A DNA stretch of 22,372 nt from a virus, in IMG/VR virus record IMGVR_UViG_3300030060_000955, positions 1 through 22,372 of that record; one strand, given 5' to 3'. Made by a program: the position numbers and the translations under genes. Positions 7,249 to 14,801 of the stretch are shown one piece after another (position 1 is the stretch's first letter; each line of letters starts with the position of its first letter). The notes beneath the pieces are model-generated. The model saw only the letters and a program-made list of their open reading frames with translations. It was not told the DNA's origin and did not search any database.

Positions 7249-8766
7249 TTAATCAAATACGTTTAATGGATCATTTTTAGTAGCTTCTTCCGAAAATATT
7301 CTAGCTAGTTTAAATTGTTGTCTAATAAATTCTTCTAATTGTAAATCTCTAAATTTAGACAATGAATCTCCTAATAATGTTTCATTAGCGTTTATTTGTT
7401 GTAAAGTATTATTATTAATAACTTCTTGAATATTAGTAGGTAATTTATTCATATCTAATATGTTAATCTTAGTATCATTAGCATCTAATTCACCATCATC
7501 TAATTTTTCGTATACTCTTAGCATTCTACCTTTCATAATTTCAGCTTGAACTGTTGCCATGCTTACATCACCTACAGCTTTTCTTTTTACTTCTGTTACA
7601 TAGTCTTGTAAAAATTCTTCTCGTTGTTTTTCTAAATCTGCAACATTTATACCTTGATTTTTTCCATTATTAATAGCTATTTGTAAATCAAATATTTCGT
7701 TAGCTTTATCTATTGTGTCTTGAGTTAAATCGTCAATACCTAATATTTTTCTCTTAGCAGATTCTAATCCTCTTTTCCAAGATTTATATTCACTTGTATT
7801 TTGGTCTGGTGGCTCTGGCTTTAATTGTTTATAAGTCTCTTCAGCATCTTTAAGTTTTAATAAATTAAGTTTAGAATTAAATCCTTCTTGATATTCTGCT
7901 ATTGCTTCTACTGCAGCTTCATAGGTCATACCACCAGCAACCCATTCTTCTCTAATACCTCTTCTTAATCTTAAACTATCTTCTCCGGTTTCTGCTAAAC
8001 CACTTTGAGTTAATAAAGTAGTCAAGTCGGAATTACTAATTTTTAGATTTCCAACTGTACCTCTCTGTTTTTGAATACGAGTTATTTCATCTTTATTAAA
8101 TTCTTTTATTCTAGTTTTTTGTGCATCTCTTGTTAATTTTAATTTTGCAATTTCTTCGTTATACTTATCTTGATTGCTACCTATACCTATTTTACTAAAT
8201 GCTTTATGAACTACACTAACATTAGCCGGAGCATTTATTTTATTCTTTTGTGCTGTATAATAATCCATGTATGGTTTGGTAAACTCTTCTTTAGTAGTAA
8301 TAGTTTTATCTAATTTATTATACTTTTCTAAAAATTCATTGTTTTGTTTATCTGCAAATTCTGTCATCCACTTCAGTTTATATCTTGCAATATCTCCACC
8401 TTGTAAACTCATTAATTCTTTATCTTCAATATGTGCATCGTCAAAAGCTTTTTCAGCATCAGCCCTATAATAATTTAAAGCACCATTCTTTTGAATATTT
8501 TCATATTGATCTGATAATTCTACTCTTTTATTCCATTGATGATTTAATTTTGCAACTTCTAAAGTTTTTTCTTTTTCAAGTTCTTGTAAATTTTTTAAAA
8601 CATTATTTCTCATTTTAGCTTCTTTAGCATTTAAAAATATAGAAGCTAATAAAATATTTCTAGACCTATTACTTTTTTTATTATTCTGAGAAAAATATGA
8701 ACTGGCTAAATCACTAAAACTTTTCCCCGAACTTTGCCCTAATAAACTTTTAAAATCAGTTGCCAT
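7249..8766 (-). CDS. Helical internal virion protein candidate (505 aa)
   Basis: A Lys/Glu/Asn-rich, almost wholly helical protein. Residues 1-45 include a Ser-rich start (GQSSGKSFSDLASSYFSQNN); 55-130 and 280-400 have strong heptad-like patterns and look like coiled coils. No enzyme motif, signal peptide or membrane span is visible. It sits 13 bases before the large lysozyme-bearing ejection protein, the relative position of T7 gene 15 to gene 16, and is shorter than gp15. Codon and base use are much more AT-rich than in the tail genes, and match the body of the next gene, so the two look like one evolutionary unit. A good AAAGGAGAA ribosome site supports the start. The ejection role is inferred. 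Confidence 0.55.
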   Translation of the reverse strand: MATDFKSLLGQSSGKSFSDLASSYFSQNNKKSNRSRNILLASIFLNAKEAKMRNNVLKNLQELEKEKTLEVAKLNHQWNKRVELSDQYENIQKNGALNYYRADAEKAFDDAHIEDKELMSLQGGDIARYKLKWMTEFADKQNNEFLEKYNKLDKTITTKEEFTKPYMDYYTAQKNKINAPANVSVVHKAFSKIGIGSNQDKYNEEIAKLKLTRDAQKTRIKEFNKDEITRIQKQRGTVGNLKISNSDLTTLLTQSGLAETGEDSLRLRRGIREEWVAGGMTYEAAVEAIAEYQEGFNSKLNLLKLKDAEETYKQLKPEPPDQNTSEYKSWKRGLESAKRKILGIDDLTQDTIDKANEIFDLQIAINNGKNQGINVADLEKQREEFLQDYVTEVKRKAVGDVSMATVQAEIMKGRMLRVYEKLDDGELDANDTKINILDMNKLPTNIQEVINNNTLQQINANETLLGDSLSKFRDLQLEEFIRQQFKLARIFSEEATKNDPLNVFD

Positions 8767-8768
8767 AA

Positions 8769-9365
8769 TTATTCTCCTTTACTCAATAAACTTTTATTTG
8801 AAACAGTTTTTACTTTTTCTAATAAACTTGGACTTAGTTCTACCTCTTCAACCATTTCTCTAACATTTTCTGGTATTACTCTTGGATTAATATTTGATAC
8901 AGCTTTGTTTTTCATATTATCTAATTCATTTATTCCTTCTTTTAAAAGTCCTAATTGTTTATCAGAAGACATTTCTGTAGGTTGTTCTATGTCTCCAGCT
9001 TCCATTTGATATTCAATATCAGCCTTTTCAGCTAGTGCCATAATCATAAACATAGTTGGTTCCATTAACAATGTCATTAAATCTGGATTCCATTTACCTT
9101 CTAAAAATCCTGAATACAAAACAATAGACGCTAAATCTACGATACTAACACCATTTGAAACTGATAATAATAAATTAGTTGTTGTTTCAGGCTCAGTTAA
9201 TATACCAAATACGTAAGTAGTAGCTTCACTAGTATTAACAAACTCGGAAGGCTGCTCCCACTTGTAAGGTTGATCCGGACTATTTGTAAGAGATTGTCCG
9301 GGTATAGGTCTTCCTGTATCAAGACTATTTCCTAAAAATTCTACTGCTTTATCTGAAACTGCCAT
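8769..9365 (-). CDS. Conserved phage virion-type protein (198 aa)
   Basis: The N-terminal third contains IPGQSLTNSPDQPYKWEQP (residues 21-39), followed by a helical region with LTEPETTTNLLL and GVSIVDLASIVLYSGFLEGKW, then NPDLMTLLMEPTMFMIMALAEKA and an acidic tail. I recall this domain, with the same PGQSLT...WEQP start and EGKWNPDL...EPTM core, from several marine phages including T4-like cyanophages, where it is an uncharacterised protein. There is no membrane segment strong enough to claim. Its position among ejection proteins suggests it is packaged with them or aids their assembly. Function unknown; the family recollection needs a profile search. Confidence 0.6.
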   Translation of the reverse strand: MAVSDKAVEFLGNSLDTGRPIPGQSLTNSPDQPYKWEQPSEFVNTSEATTYVFGILTEPETTTNLLLSVSNGVSIVDLASIVLYSGFLEGKWNPDLMTLLMEPTMFMIMALAEKADIEYQMEAGDIEQPTEMSSDKQLGLLKEGINELDNMKNKAVSNINPRVIPENVREMVEEVELSPSLLEKVKTVSNKSLLSKGE

Positions 9366-9369
9366 ATCC

Positions 9370-10230
9370 TTATCCTATTAATTTTTGTGGTGTTAATAAT
9401 GGTTGATAAAATTGTGCCATCCATGATGGACTGCCTGTACCATATAGTGTTTGTTGTGATAGTTCTTGAAAACTTAATGGTCTTGTCATTCCTGTCGCAG
9501 TCATTGCTGAAGGAGATACTTCACGTATATAATTTCCTTGAGCTGCTTCCATTAGTGGCTGAGATGCAACTGGACCTTGTGCAAAAGATTGTTCTTCTTC
9601 TTCTCCAAACAATTCTGATCCTACAATATTTAATGCAGCATCAGGAATAAAATCTCCTTCTACGACATAATCTTTAATATCTGTTGCAGTATCTTTTGCA
9701 AACGTACCAATTCTTTCCGTTATAGATGGTGGAGTTGGTAAAGCTGTGTCGCTAATTCCCTCACCTATAAATGTAGGATCACTTGTAAAATCTATTTTAG
9801 GAGATGCAATATCTTGTTTTGTTAATAAATTACTAGCATCAATATCTACAGTTTCGGTAACCTTATCTATTGGTGAAACTCTTTTTGCAATAGTTCTTGT
9901 TTCTCCCATTACAGCATCAGCACCAGAAATTGTATCAACTTTTCCTGTAGCTCCACCTGTTACATCTGTTTGTTTTGCTTTAGCTATTACATCATCAGAT
10001 AATACTTCTTTTACCTCAGCAACAGCTTCTGTAGGTGTACCAAATACATTATTTTTTAAGTTTGTAACTTGTTGCGATATAGCACTTGTTAATCCGGGAA
10101 ATAAAACTTTAGCACCTCCCCACATAACCATTGACAATCCTATACCACCGATAAGACTACCAAGTTTTTTACCAAAAACTTTGCTGAGTGCTCGTGTAAC
10201 TTTTCTACCTATTTTTCTTAGTTTTCCCAT
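9370..10230 (-). CDS. Putative internal virion protein with glycine-rich hydrophobic segment (286 aa)
   Basis: Residues 1-22 are basic and amphipathic (KIGRKVTRALSKVFGKK), followed by a Gly-rich hydrophobic stretch at about 24-50 (LIGGIGLSMVMWGGAKVLFPG) that could span or insert into a membrane. The rest is Asp/Thr/Val-rich and probably flexible; the C-terminus is rich in Gln, Pro and Tyr. A small, partly hydrophobic, virion-packaged protein that inserts into the host membrane is what T7 gp14 does, and the position just before the large ejection proteins fits, but there is no clear sequence motif to prove homology. A GGAAGAT ribosome site precedes the ATG. Alternative: a virion structural protein of another kind. 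Confidence 0.5.
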   Translation of the reverse strand: MGKLRKIGRKVTRALSKVFGKKLGSLIGGIGLSMVMWGGAKVLFPGLTSAISQQVTNLKNNVFGTPTEAVAEVKEVLSDDVIAKAKQTDVTGGATGKVDTISGADAVMGETRTIAKRVSPIDKVTETVDIDASNLLTKQDIASPKIDFTSDPTFIGEGISDTALPTPPSITERIGTFAKDTATDIKDYVVEGDFIPDAALNIVGSELFGEEEEQSFAQGPVASQPLMEAAQGNYIREVSPSAMTATGMTRPLSFQELSQQTLYGTGSPSWMAQFYQPLLTPQKLIG

Positions 10231-10232
10231 GT

Positions 10233-12461
10233 TTATCTTCCCGGTCTAAATACTGGTTGTGTATATGCACTGTTATATGAAGTTGATAAGCCGGATAATA
10301 AACTTGTCAGATAATCATCATATTGTTCACCAGACTTACCTTCGTTAGCCATAGCTGTTGCTATTATTTGTGCTTTTCTATTTTCTTCATTTTCAAAAGC
10401 TCTAAAATCAAAGTCAGCTTGATCTCTTAATTCTTGCCATAAGAATGATTGCGACTGCATACTTAAACCATAAGCATTCTGTGCGTTCTGCATATTGATT
10501 TGATTTTGTGCAGCAGTGTTAATTGTATTAGCTTGTCTTCTCCACTGAACATTAGAAGCTTCAACAGCAGCAGCATTTTGTGCGTTCCATTGATTCCTTG
10601 CAAAGTCTTGTTGAGCATTAAATTGATCTACTTGTGTTATTAACTGAGCATTAAATTTATTTACATCTGCTTGTCTTTGTGCATCTCTAGCTGCAGCAGC
10701 GTTAGCTTGTGTAGCATTGAACTGGCTCATAGCATTCATTTGAGAAGCATTGTATTGATTCATCTGTGCTTGTAAGTTAGTCATAAACTGATTAGTTTGA
10801 TTCTCACTAGCAGCATTAAACTGAGCTGCAGCATTTTGAGCAGCTTGATTACTTAGTACACGTTGTTGATTTTGTTGAGCCTTTAACACATTTGCTTGTT
10901 GCTTATTGTTTAAGTTTTGCATATCCATTTGTAGGAATGCTTGAGCATTTTGTATCTGCGTTCTTTGATTAAAATCTGCTTCTGCTAAGTTAGCTTGAGA
11001 CATTAGTGCTGCATCTTGTATAATAGCTTGTTGATCCATTGTAGCATCTGTTATACCTACAGTTTGTAAGAACTTACTATTAGATAATGCAGTTTGTTGG
11101 TCAGCACTAAACTGAGCCATGTTAAGTTGAAAAACATTACTCGCATTTGCAAGTGCTGTTTGTTGTCCTCTTGCAGCATTAGCTTCAGCTTCTTGAGCTT
11201 CGATAGCTCTTTGCTGTCCTACACTAGCTTGTATAGCCTGTGCATTAGACTGTGCAAGTGGCATAGCGGATGTTATAATAGCATTGAACAAAGCATCTCT
11301 GCCTACTGTAGATGCTGACATACCACGTTGAGCTAATATAGATTCTACTGATGCAACAGCAGGTCTAGCCCATGTAGGAATCTCACCTTCTTCAATACCT
11401 TTTAATAAACTATCTAGCTGATTAGATACTAATGCATCTTCAGGTAATCCAGCAATAACTCCACGTTCAGCTTCACTGAAATCCATCAGTCTAGCTTCTA
11501 AAGCTTCTGGATCGTTACCAAGTTCTGTAATATCTGCATCACTGAGTCCAGCATTTGATAGTTGTCTTTTAGCTCTTGTTACTCGTGCTAAAGAACTTCC
11601 AACATTTTGTACTGCTGTAGATTGAGCTTCAGGACTTAATGTACCTATAACTCTCTCAGCTAATGCACCTTCTGGAATGTCAATTGTTGCAGCTTCAGTT
11701 GGGTCTATACGTTCAACACCTGCAGCTTCTGCAATAGCATCTTCTGATACTTGACCTTCTGCAGCTTCTACCTGTGCATCAGGAGCTACAGTAGTTGCTG
11801 TCATTTGTGCAGCTTGTATCTCTTGTGGAGTTTGTGCGGTTGTTACATCACCTGTAGTAACTGTCTCTGGTGCAACTTGTGCAGCTTGTGCAGCAGTAAC
11901 CTTTGTAGGTGCTGCCATTGTTGTAGTTGTTGTTGGTATATCTGTAGAAACTTGTTGAGCTTCTGGAATAACTGCAGATTCAGGTACAACACCTTGTGCA
12001 GATTGTTGTATCGTTTGTGCAGTATCAGAAATACGTTCAGTTCTTTCTTGACCGGCTGTAGTTGGTCTTCCCATTTGAGACGGGGTTATGTTCTCAGTTG
12101 TATTATTATTTAAACTATCTAAATAATTTTGATAGGCTGCTTGTTGAGATTCTAAAAATTTTTGATTTCCTTTTGCATCTCTTATAGCTCCACCCAAACC
12201 ACTACCTTGAGGTATATAATTTTGACCAGATGTAAAATCTTCAAAGGACACAGGAGTATTATTTTCTTGAGGTGTAGTGTTAATCTTTGCAGCTTCACCT
12301 ACCTGTTGGTTTTGTACACCCTTCCTATTATTAGCTATAGCTTCAGCTCTAGCTTTTCTTTCTTCTACTTCATCACCTTCACGATATCCAACTCTACCAC
12401 CTTGACGATAGTCTTCTCTAACTACAGAACCTCTAGCTCTTTTTTTTCTTTTATTTCCCAT
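10233..12461 (-). CDS. Gln/Asn/Ala-rich internal virion (ejection) protein candidate, 742 aa
   Basis: The N-terminus is basic (GNKRKKRARG) and carries GGRVGYREGD at residues 21-30. Residues about 70-260 are low-complexity Thr/Ala/Gln/Pro. A more ordered segment follows, including PTWARPAVASVESILAQRGM. From about 400 to 690 the chain is dominated by Gln, Asn and Ala with repeated QFNA-type units (for example SQFNATQANA, DQFNAQ and NQWNAQN), predicted as long helical repeats. No enzyme motif is seen. The composition and length recall internal core or ejection proteins, and comparable proteins occur in marine phages. Its neighbours downstream are likely ejection proteins as well. A tape-measure role is unlikely in a short-tailed phage. 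Function is inferred. Confidence 0.6.
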   Translation of the reverse strand: MGNKRKKRARGSVVREDYRQGGRVGYREGDEVEERKARAEAIANNRKGVQNQQVGEAAKINTTPQENNTPVSFEDFTSGQNYIPQGSGLGGAIRDAKGNQKFLESQQAAYQNYLDSLNNNTTENITPSQMGRPTTAGQERTERISDTAQTIQQSAQGVVPESAVIPEAQQVSTDIPTTTTTMAAPTKVTAAQAAQVAPETVTTGDVTTAQTPQEIQAAQMTATTVAPDAQVEAAEGQVSEDAIAEAAGVERIDPTEAATIDIPEGALAERVIGTLSPEAQSTAVQNVGSSLARVTRAKRQLSNAGLSDADITELGNDPEALEARLMDFSEAERGVIAGLPEDALVSNQLDSLLKGIEEGEIPTWARPAVASVESILAQRGMSASTVGRDALFNAIITSAMPLAQSNAQAIQASVGQQRAIEAQEAEANAARGQQTALANASNVFQLNMAQFSADQQTALSNSKFLQTVGITDATMDQQAIIQDAALMSQANLAEADFNQRTQIQNAQAFLQMDMQNLNNKQQANVLKAQQNQQRVLSNQAAQNAAAQFNAASENQTNQFMTNLQAQMNQYNASQMNAMSQFNATQANAAAARDAQRQADVNKFNAQLITQVDQFNAQQDFARNQWNAQNAAAVEASNVQWRRQANTINTAAQNQINMQNAQNAYGLSMQSQSFLWQELRDQADFDFRAFENEENRKAQIIATAMANEGKSGEQYDDYLTSLLSGLSTSYNSAYTQPVFRPGR

Positions 12462-12483
12462 TATTAAATCCTATATACCTATT

Positions 12484-12729
12484 TTACTTAACTTCAAACA
12501 ATTTGTCAAGTTTTTCACTGATTTTATCCATCCTATCCATGATGGCATTCATATCATCTCTTAATTCATTCTTAGTAACATACTCTTTCGCAATCTCTTC
12601 ACGTGTCTTATTTAAAAGTATGTCTTGTCTTTTTAACTCTGCTGCGTTTTGTCTAATCTGAAACCAGATAGGAGCAAGTACCAAAGTTATAAGAACATTC
12701 CAAACAATGTAAGGTGATACCATTTCCAT
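12484..12729 (-). CDS. Small membrane-anchored coiled-coil protein (81 aa)
   Basis: The N-terminal 24 residues form one hydrophobic segment (IVWNVLITLVLAPIWFQI), followed by a basic and then strongly charged helical region (about 27-79) with heptad spacing of Leu and Ile, typical of a coiled coil. No lipobox or signal cleavage site is evident, so it is likely an integral inner-membrane protein with its helix on one side of the membrane. Similar single-pass coiled-coil proteins are common in the late regions of marine phages as I recall them. An i-spanin or other lysis accessory is possible, but no outer-membrane partner is seen next to it. A virion-associated membrane protein is another option. 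Confidence 0.6.
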   Translation of the reverse strand: MEMVSPYIVWNVLITLVLAPIWFQIRQNAAELKRQDILLNKTREEIAKEYVTKNELRDDMNAIMDRMDKISEKLDKLFEVK

Positions 12730-12739
12730 GTTATGTTAT

Positions 12740-13036
12740 CTATTCAGGAGTCACAGGTACAAAGTTACCTGTAATGGTTAAGCCTTCTTTGTCTGCTGCT
12801 AGTTTAATTGCATAGTCACTTAAACTTGTGTAAGTGCTATCGTCATAATTTGGACCAGCACCAATACGACCTTCTTTAGCTTCTTCCCAAGTTCCGGGAT
12901 TTGTGCTTGATTCATTTACAAGTCTGCCACAAGTATACTTACCTGCCATAGTTCCACCTGCTTCTTCAGACTCTTTAATATAAATCATATTAACGGTTTT
13001 ACCATTAATTGTTGTTTCTGTTACTGTCTTTGCCAT
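12740..13036 (-). CDS. Hypothetical protein (98 aa)
   Basis: A 98-residue protein beginning MAKTVTETTINGKTVNMIYI, with an N-terminal pair of likely beta strands, an acidic middle, and a C-terminal portion reading SDYAIKLAADKEGLTITGNF. One Cys, no signal peptide, no membrane segment. The start is supported by an AGGAGAAA ribosome site. It is expressed together with the fibre-associated genes, 9 bases after paralogue C. I do not recognise a family. A small fibre or baseplate accessory protein, or a chaperone for fibre assembly, would suit the position but nothing in the sequence decides it. Confidence 0.6.
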   Translation of the reverse strand: MAKTVTETTINGKTVNMIYIKESEEAGGTMAGKYTCGRLVNESSTNPGTWEEAKEGRIGAGPNYDDSTYTSLSDYAIKLAADKEGLTITGNFVPVTPE

Positions 13037-13045
13037 ATTTTTCTC

Positions 13046-13612
13046 CTATTCACTCCATGCTTGAGTTAAATCATAATTATAAGTTGGGTGGTCTGCACCT
13101 ACTCCTATCATTGGTGTTTCTGCAGAACCTCCTAAGTAATAAACTTCTAGATTGTTACTATTCCAATAGTCTCCACCAATTCTACATCTAATTTGTAAAG
13201 TATCTGCATCTTGAACAGTCATTGTAGGGTAAGTTCCATCTCCTGAACCACCACCATTAAAACTTGGGTGTCCTCTGTGAATAACTTCTCGTATTTTTGT
13301 AACAGTTGCATGTATCCCACTACTACCATTATCGTATCTTCTTTGGATAACCCACTCTTTCCAGTTATTACCCCAATAGTAAGTACCCCAATTATGAGAA
13401 GCAATAAAGTGAGTTGTAAATCTAGTATCAAAACCACTTCTTACATCTGCTGTGCTAGTAGGTACAGTTACCGTATCTTGAACATCTACAGGTAGATAAA
13501 AATCAAACTGCATTGCTCCACCATTAGAACCATCATGTCCACCATTACTAGCATATGTGTTTGATTGAGCACATGCTATCATTATCCCACCATTTCCACC
13601 TATTAATGCCAT
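13046..13612 (-). CDS. Fibre-associated paralogue C (188 aa), putative receptor-binding protein
   Basis: Third member of the tandem set, starting MALIGGNGGI, identical to paralogue B in the first six residues. Shared landmarks are WGTYYWG (75-81), MTVQDADTLQIRCRI (131-145), DYWNSNNLEV (148-157) and YYLGG (158-162). A Gly/Asn-rich segment at 22-33 and another at 119-126 are unique to this copy. No clear Shine-Dalgarno sequence lies upstream of the ATG, unlike copies A and B, so translation may depend on ribosomes finishing copy B 6 bases away. The role is inferred from the fibre context as for its relatives. Confidence 0.7.
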   Translation of the reverse strand: MALIGGNGGIMIACAQSNTYASNGGHDGSNGGAMQFDFYLPVDVQDTVTVPTSTADVRSGFDTRFTTHFIASHNWGTYYWGNNWKEWVIQRRYDNGSSGIHATVTKIREVIHRGHPSFNGGGSGDGTYPTMTVQDADTLQIRCRIGGDYWNSNNLEVYYLGGSAETPMIGVGADHPTYNYDLTQAWSE

Positions 13613-13618
13613 ATTAAG

Positions 13619-14200
13619 TTACACCCAAAATGTTTGATAATATCTATCGTCATAATCTGCACCTCTACTACCAAGTCCTGAAGGTGCTCCTGAATTTCTA
13701 CCAACAAAAGTAACATCAGTACCACCACCTAAATAATATACTTTAACTTCGTTTGCTGTAAAATAATCTTTGTCTTGTCTGACTCTTAATTTACCTGCTG
13801 CATTATCTTGAACTGTTAAAGTAAAATCGCTTGATGAATCAAAACTACTATAGTTATCTCCAACCTGTTCACTTAACTGCATAATATATCCACTTGAACT
13901 AGCATTTGGATTTCTAAAATAAATATATTCTCTATAAACTTGTCCGTAATAATAAGAACCTACAGCATGTATTCCTAGTTTTATAGCACACCCAGAAGTT
14001 GTAGTTGGGTGTGTGGCTGCATGTAAATACACAGGGTCTTGAGTGTAGTTAGTTCCACTTGTAGGTTTGGATGTTTGTAATGAATCAATATTAGTTATTA
14101 TAGGAACTACAAAGTCCATTTGTTTTGCAACGTTATCAGTATTTTCTGCTGAACTAAAAGCTGCTATAATTGGTCCTTTAAATCCACCTATTAATGCCAT
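13619..14200 (-). CDS. Fibre-associated paralogue B (193 aa), putative receptor-binding protein
   Basis: Second member of the tandem set, starting MALIGGFKGP. It keeps the landmarks of its neighbours: GSYYYGQ (residues 81-87), LTVQDNAAGKLRVRQ (128-142), DYFTANEVKV (145-154) and YYLGG (155-159), then a variable C-terminal tail rich in Gly, Asp and Tyr. The middle region (40-75) is unlike the other two copies. A well placed AGGAG ribosome site supports the start. The conserved framework with divergent middle and tail fits proteins of one fold that bind different partners or ligands. Inferred role: fibre tip or receptor-binding protein; no catalytic motif seen. Confidence 0.7.
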   Translation of the reverse strand: MALIGGFKGPIIAAFSSAENTDNVAKQMDFVVPIITNIDSLQTSKPTSGTNYTQDPVYLHAATHPTTTSGCAIKLGIHAVGSYYYGQVYREYIYFRNPNASSSGYIMQLSEQVGDNYSSFDSSSDFTLTVQDNAAGKLRVRQDKDYFTANEVKVYYLGGGTDVTFVGRNSGAPSGLGSRGADYDDRYYQTFWV

Positions 14201-14209
14201 GCTATACTC

Positions 14210-14800
14210 CTATTTCCAATCATCGTCTTGTCCATATCTAGAATCATAAGTTAAGTTTCCAATGTATGGAACTCCACCACCACCATTAATAATATGCATT
14301 TCAAAGTGGTTACTGTTCCAATAATCAGGTTCTCCACCACCACCAACATTTAATCTAAATTCTCCTGTTGCAGTATCTGCAGAAGTAATTGCAGGATATG
14401 TATCTCCTGTGTTCCAGCCCGAATGTACTCTTGTATGTACAGACCAGACTGTTGTAATTTTTACTCTATTGGCTGGACTTGCTTCTCCGGTGTAATGACT
14501 TTGAATATTAAACATTCTAGCAGTTTTACCTTCGTAGTAAGTACCGTACTCAGCAACTAAAATTTGACATGCATTAGCTAAGTTACTTGAATTATAAATA
14601 GTATCATCAGCATCTTTACCTGATTGAGCTGCTGTTAGTGTAGCATTAGGCATTACTGAACTTGCATTAGAAAAACAAGGTATTTTAAAATTTACATAAA
14701 TTTCACCAGCATCATTTACAACAGTAACATCACTTGCAGCTTGATGAGTTTGACCATAGCCTACCATTTGCCCATTATTACCACCACCATAAAGAGACAT
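14210..14800 (-). CDS. Fibre-associated paralogue A (196 aa), putative receptor-binding protein
   Basis: First of three tandem related proteins. It starts MSLYGGGNNG, has a central YGTYYEG motif (residues 85-91), then DYWNSNHFEM (159-168) and a Gly-rich turn GGGGVPYIG (173-181), followed by a Tyr/Asp-rich tail. The composition (Gly, Asn, Thr, Tyr, Trp) is that of a beta-structured surface protein; no signal peptide is present. A GAGGAAG Shine-Dalgarno sequence overlaps the end of the fibre gene one base upstream. Gene position directly after the fibre gene suggests a fibre tip, adaptor or receptor-binding subunit. I do not recognise a named family, so this role is inferred. It is closest to paralogue C in its C-terminal half. 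Confidence 0.7.
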   Translation of the reverse strand: MSLYGGGNNGQMVGYGQTHQAASDVTVVNDAGEIYVNFKIPCFSNASSVMPNATLTAAQSGKDADDTIYNSSNLANACQILVAEYGTYYEGKTARMFNIQSHYTGEASPANRVKITTVWSVHTRVHSGWNTGDTYPAITSADTATGEFRLNVGGGGEPDYWNSNHFEMHIINGGGGVPYIGNLTYDSRYGQDDDWK

Positions 14801-14801
14801 A

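Noticed and set aside
9746-10249. Plus-strand frame of 167 codons
   Set aside because: Antisense to the 286-residue virion protein, with no convincing start signal and biased low-complexity content.
11751-12113. Plus-strand Cys-rich frame of 120 codons
   Set aside because: The Cys-rich composition is the complement of GCA/GCT Ala and Gln codons in the 742-residue gene on the minus strand; no ribosome site or plausible domain.
13219-13437. Second minus-strand frame within paralogue C
   Set aside because: Lies inside a gene whose own frame matches its two paralogues; the alternative frame is low-complexity Leu/Val.
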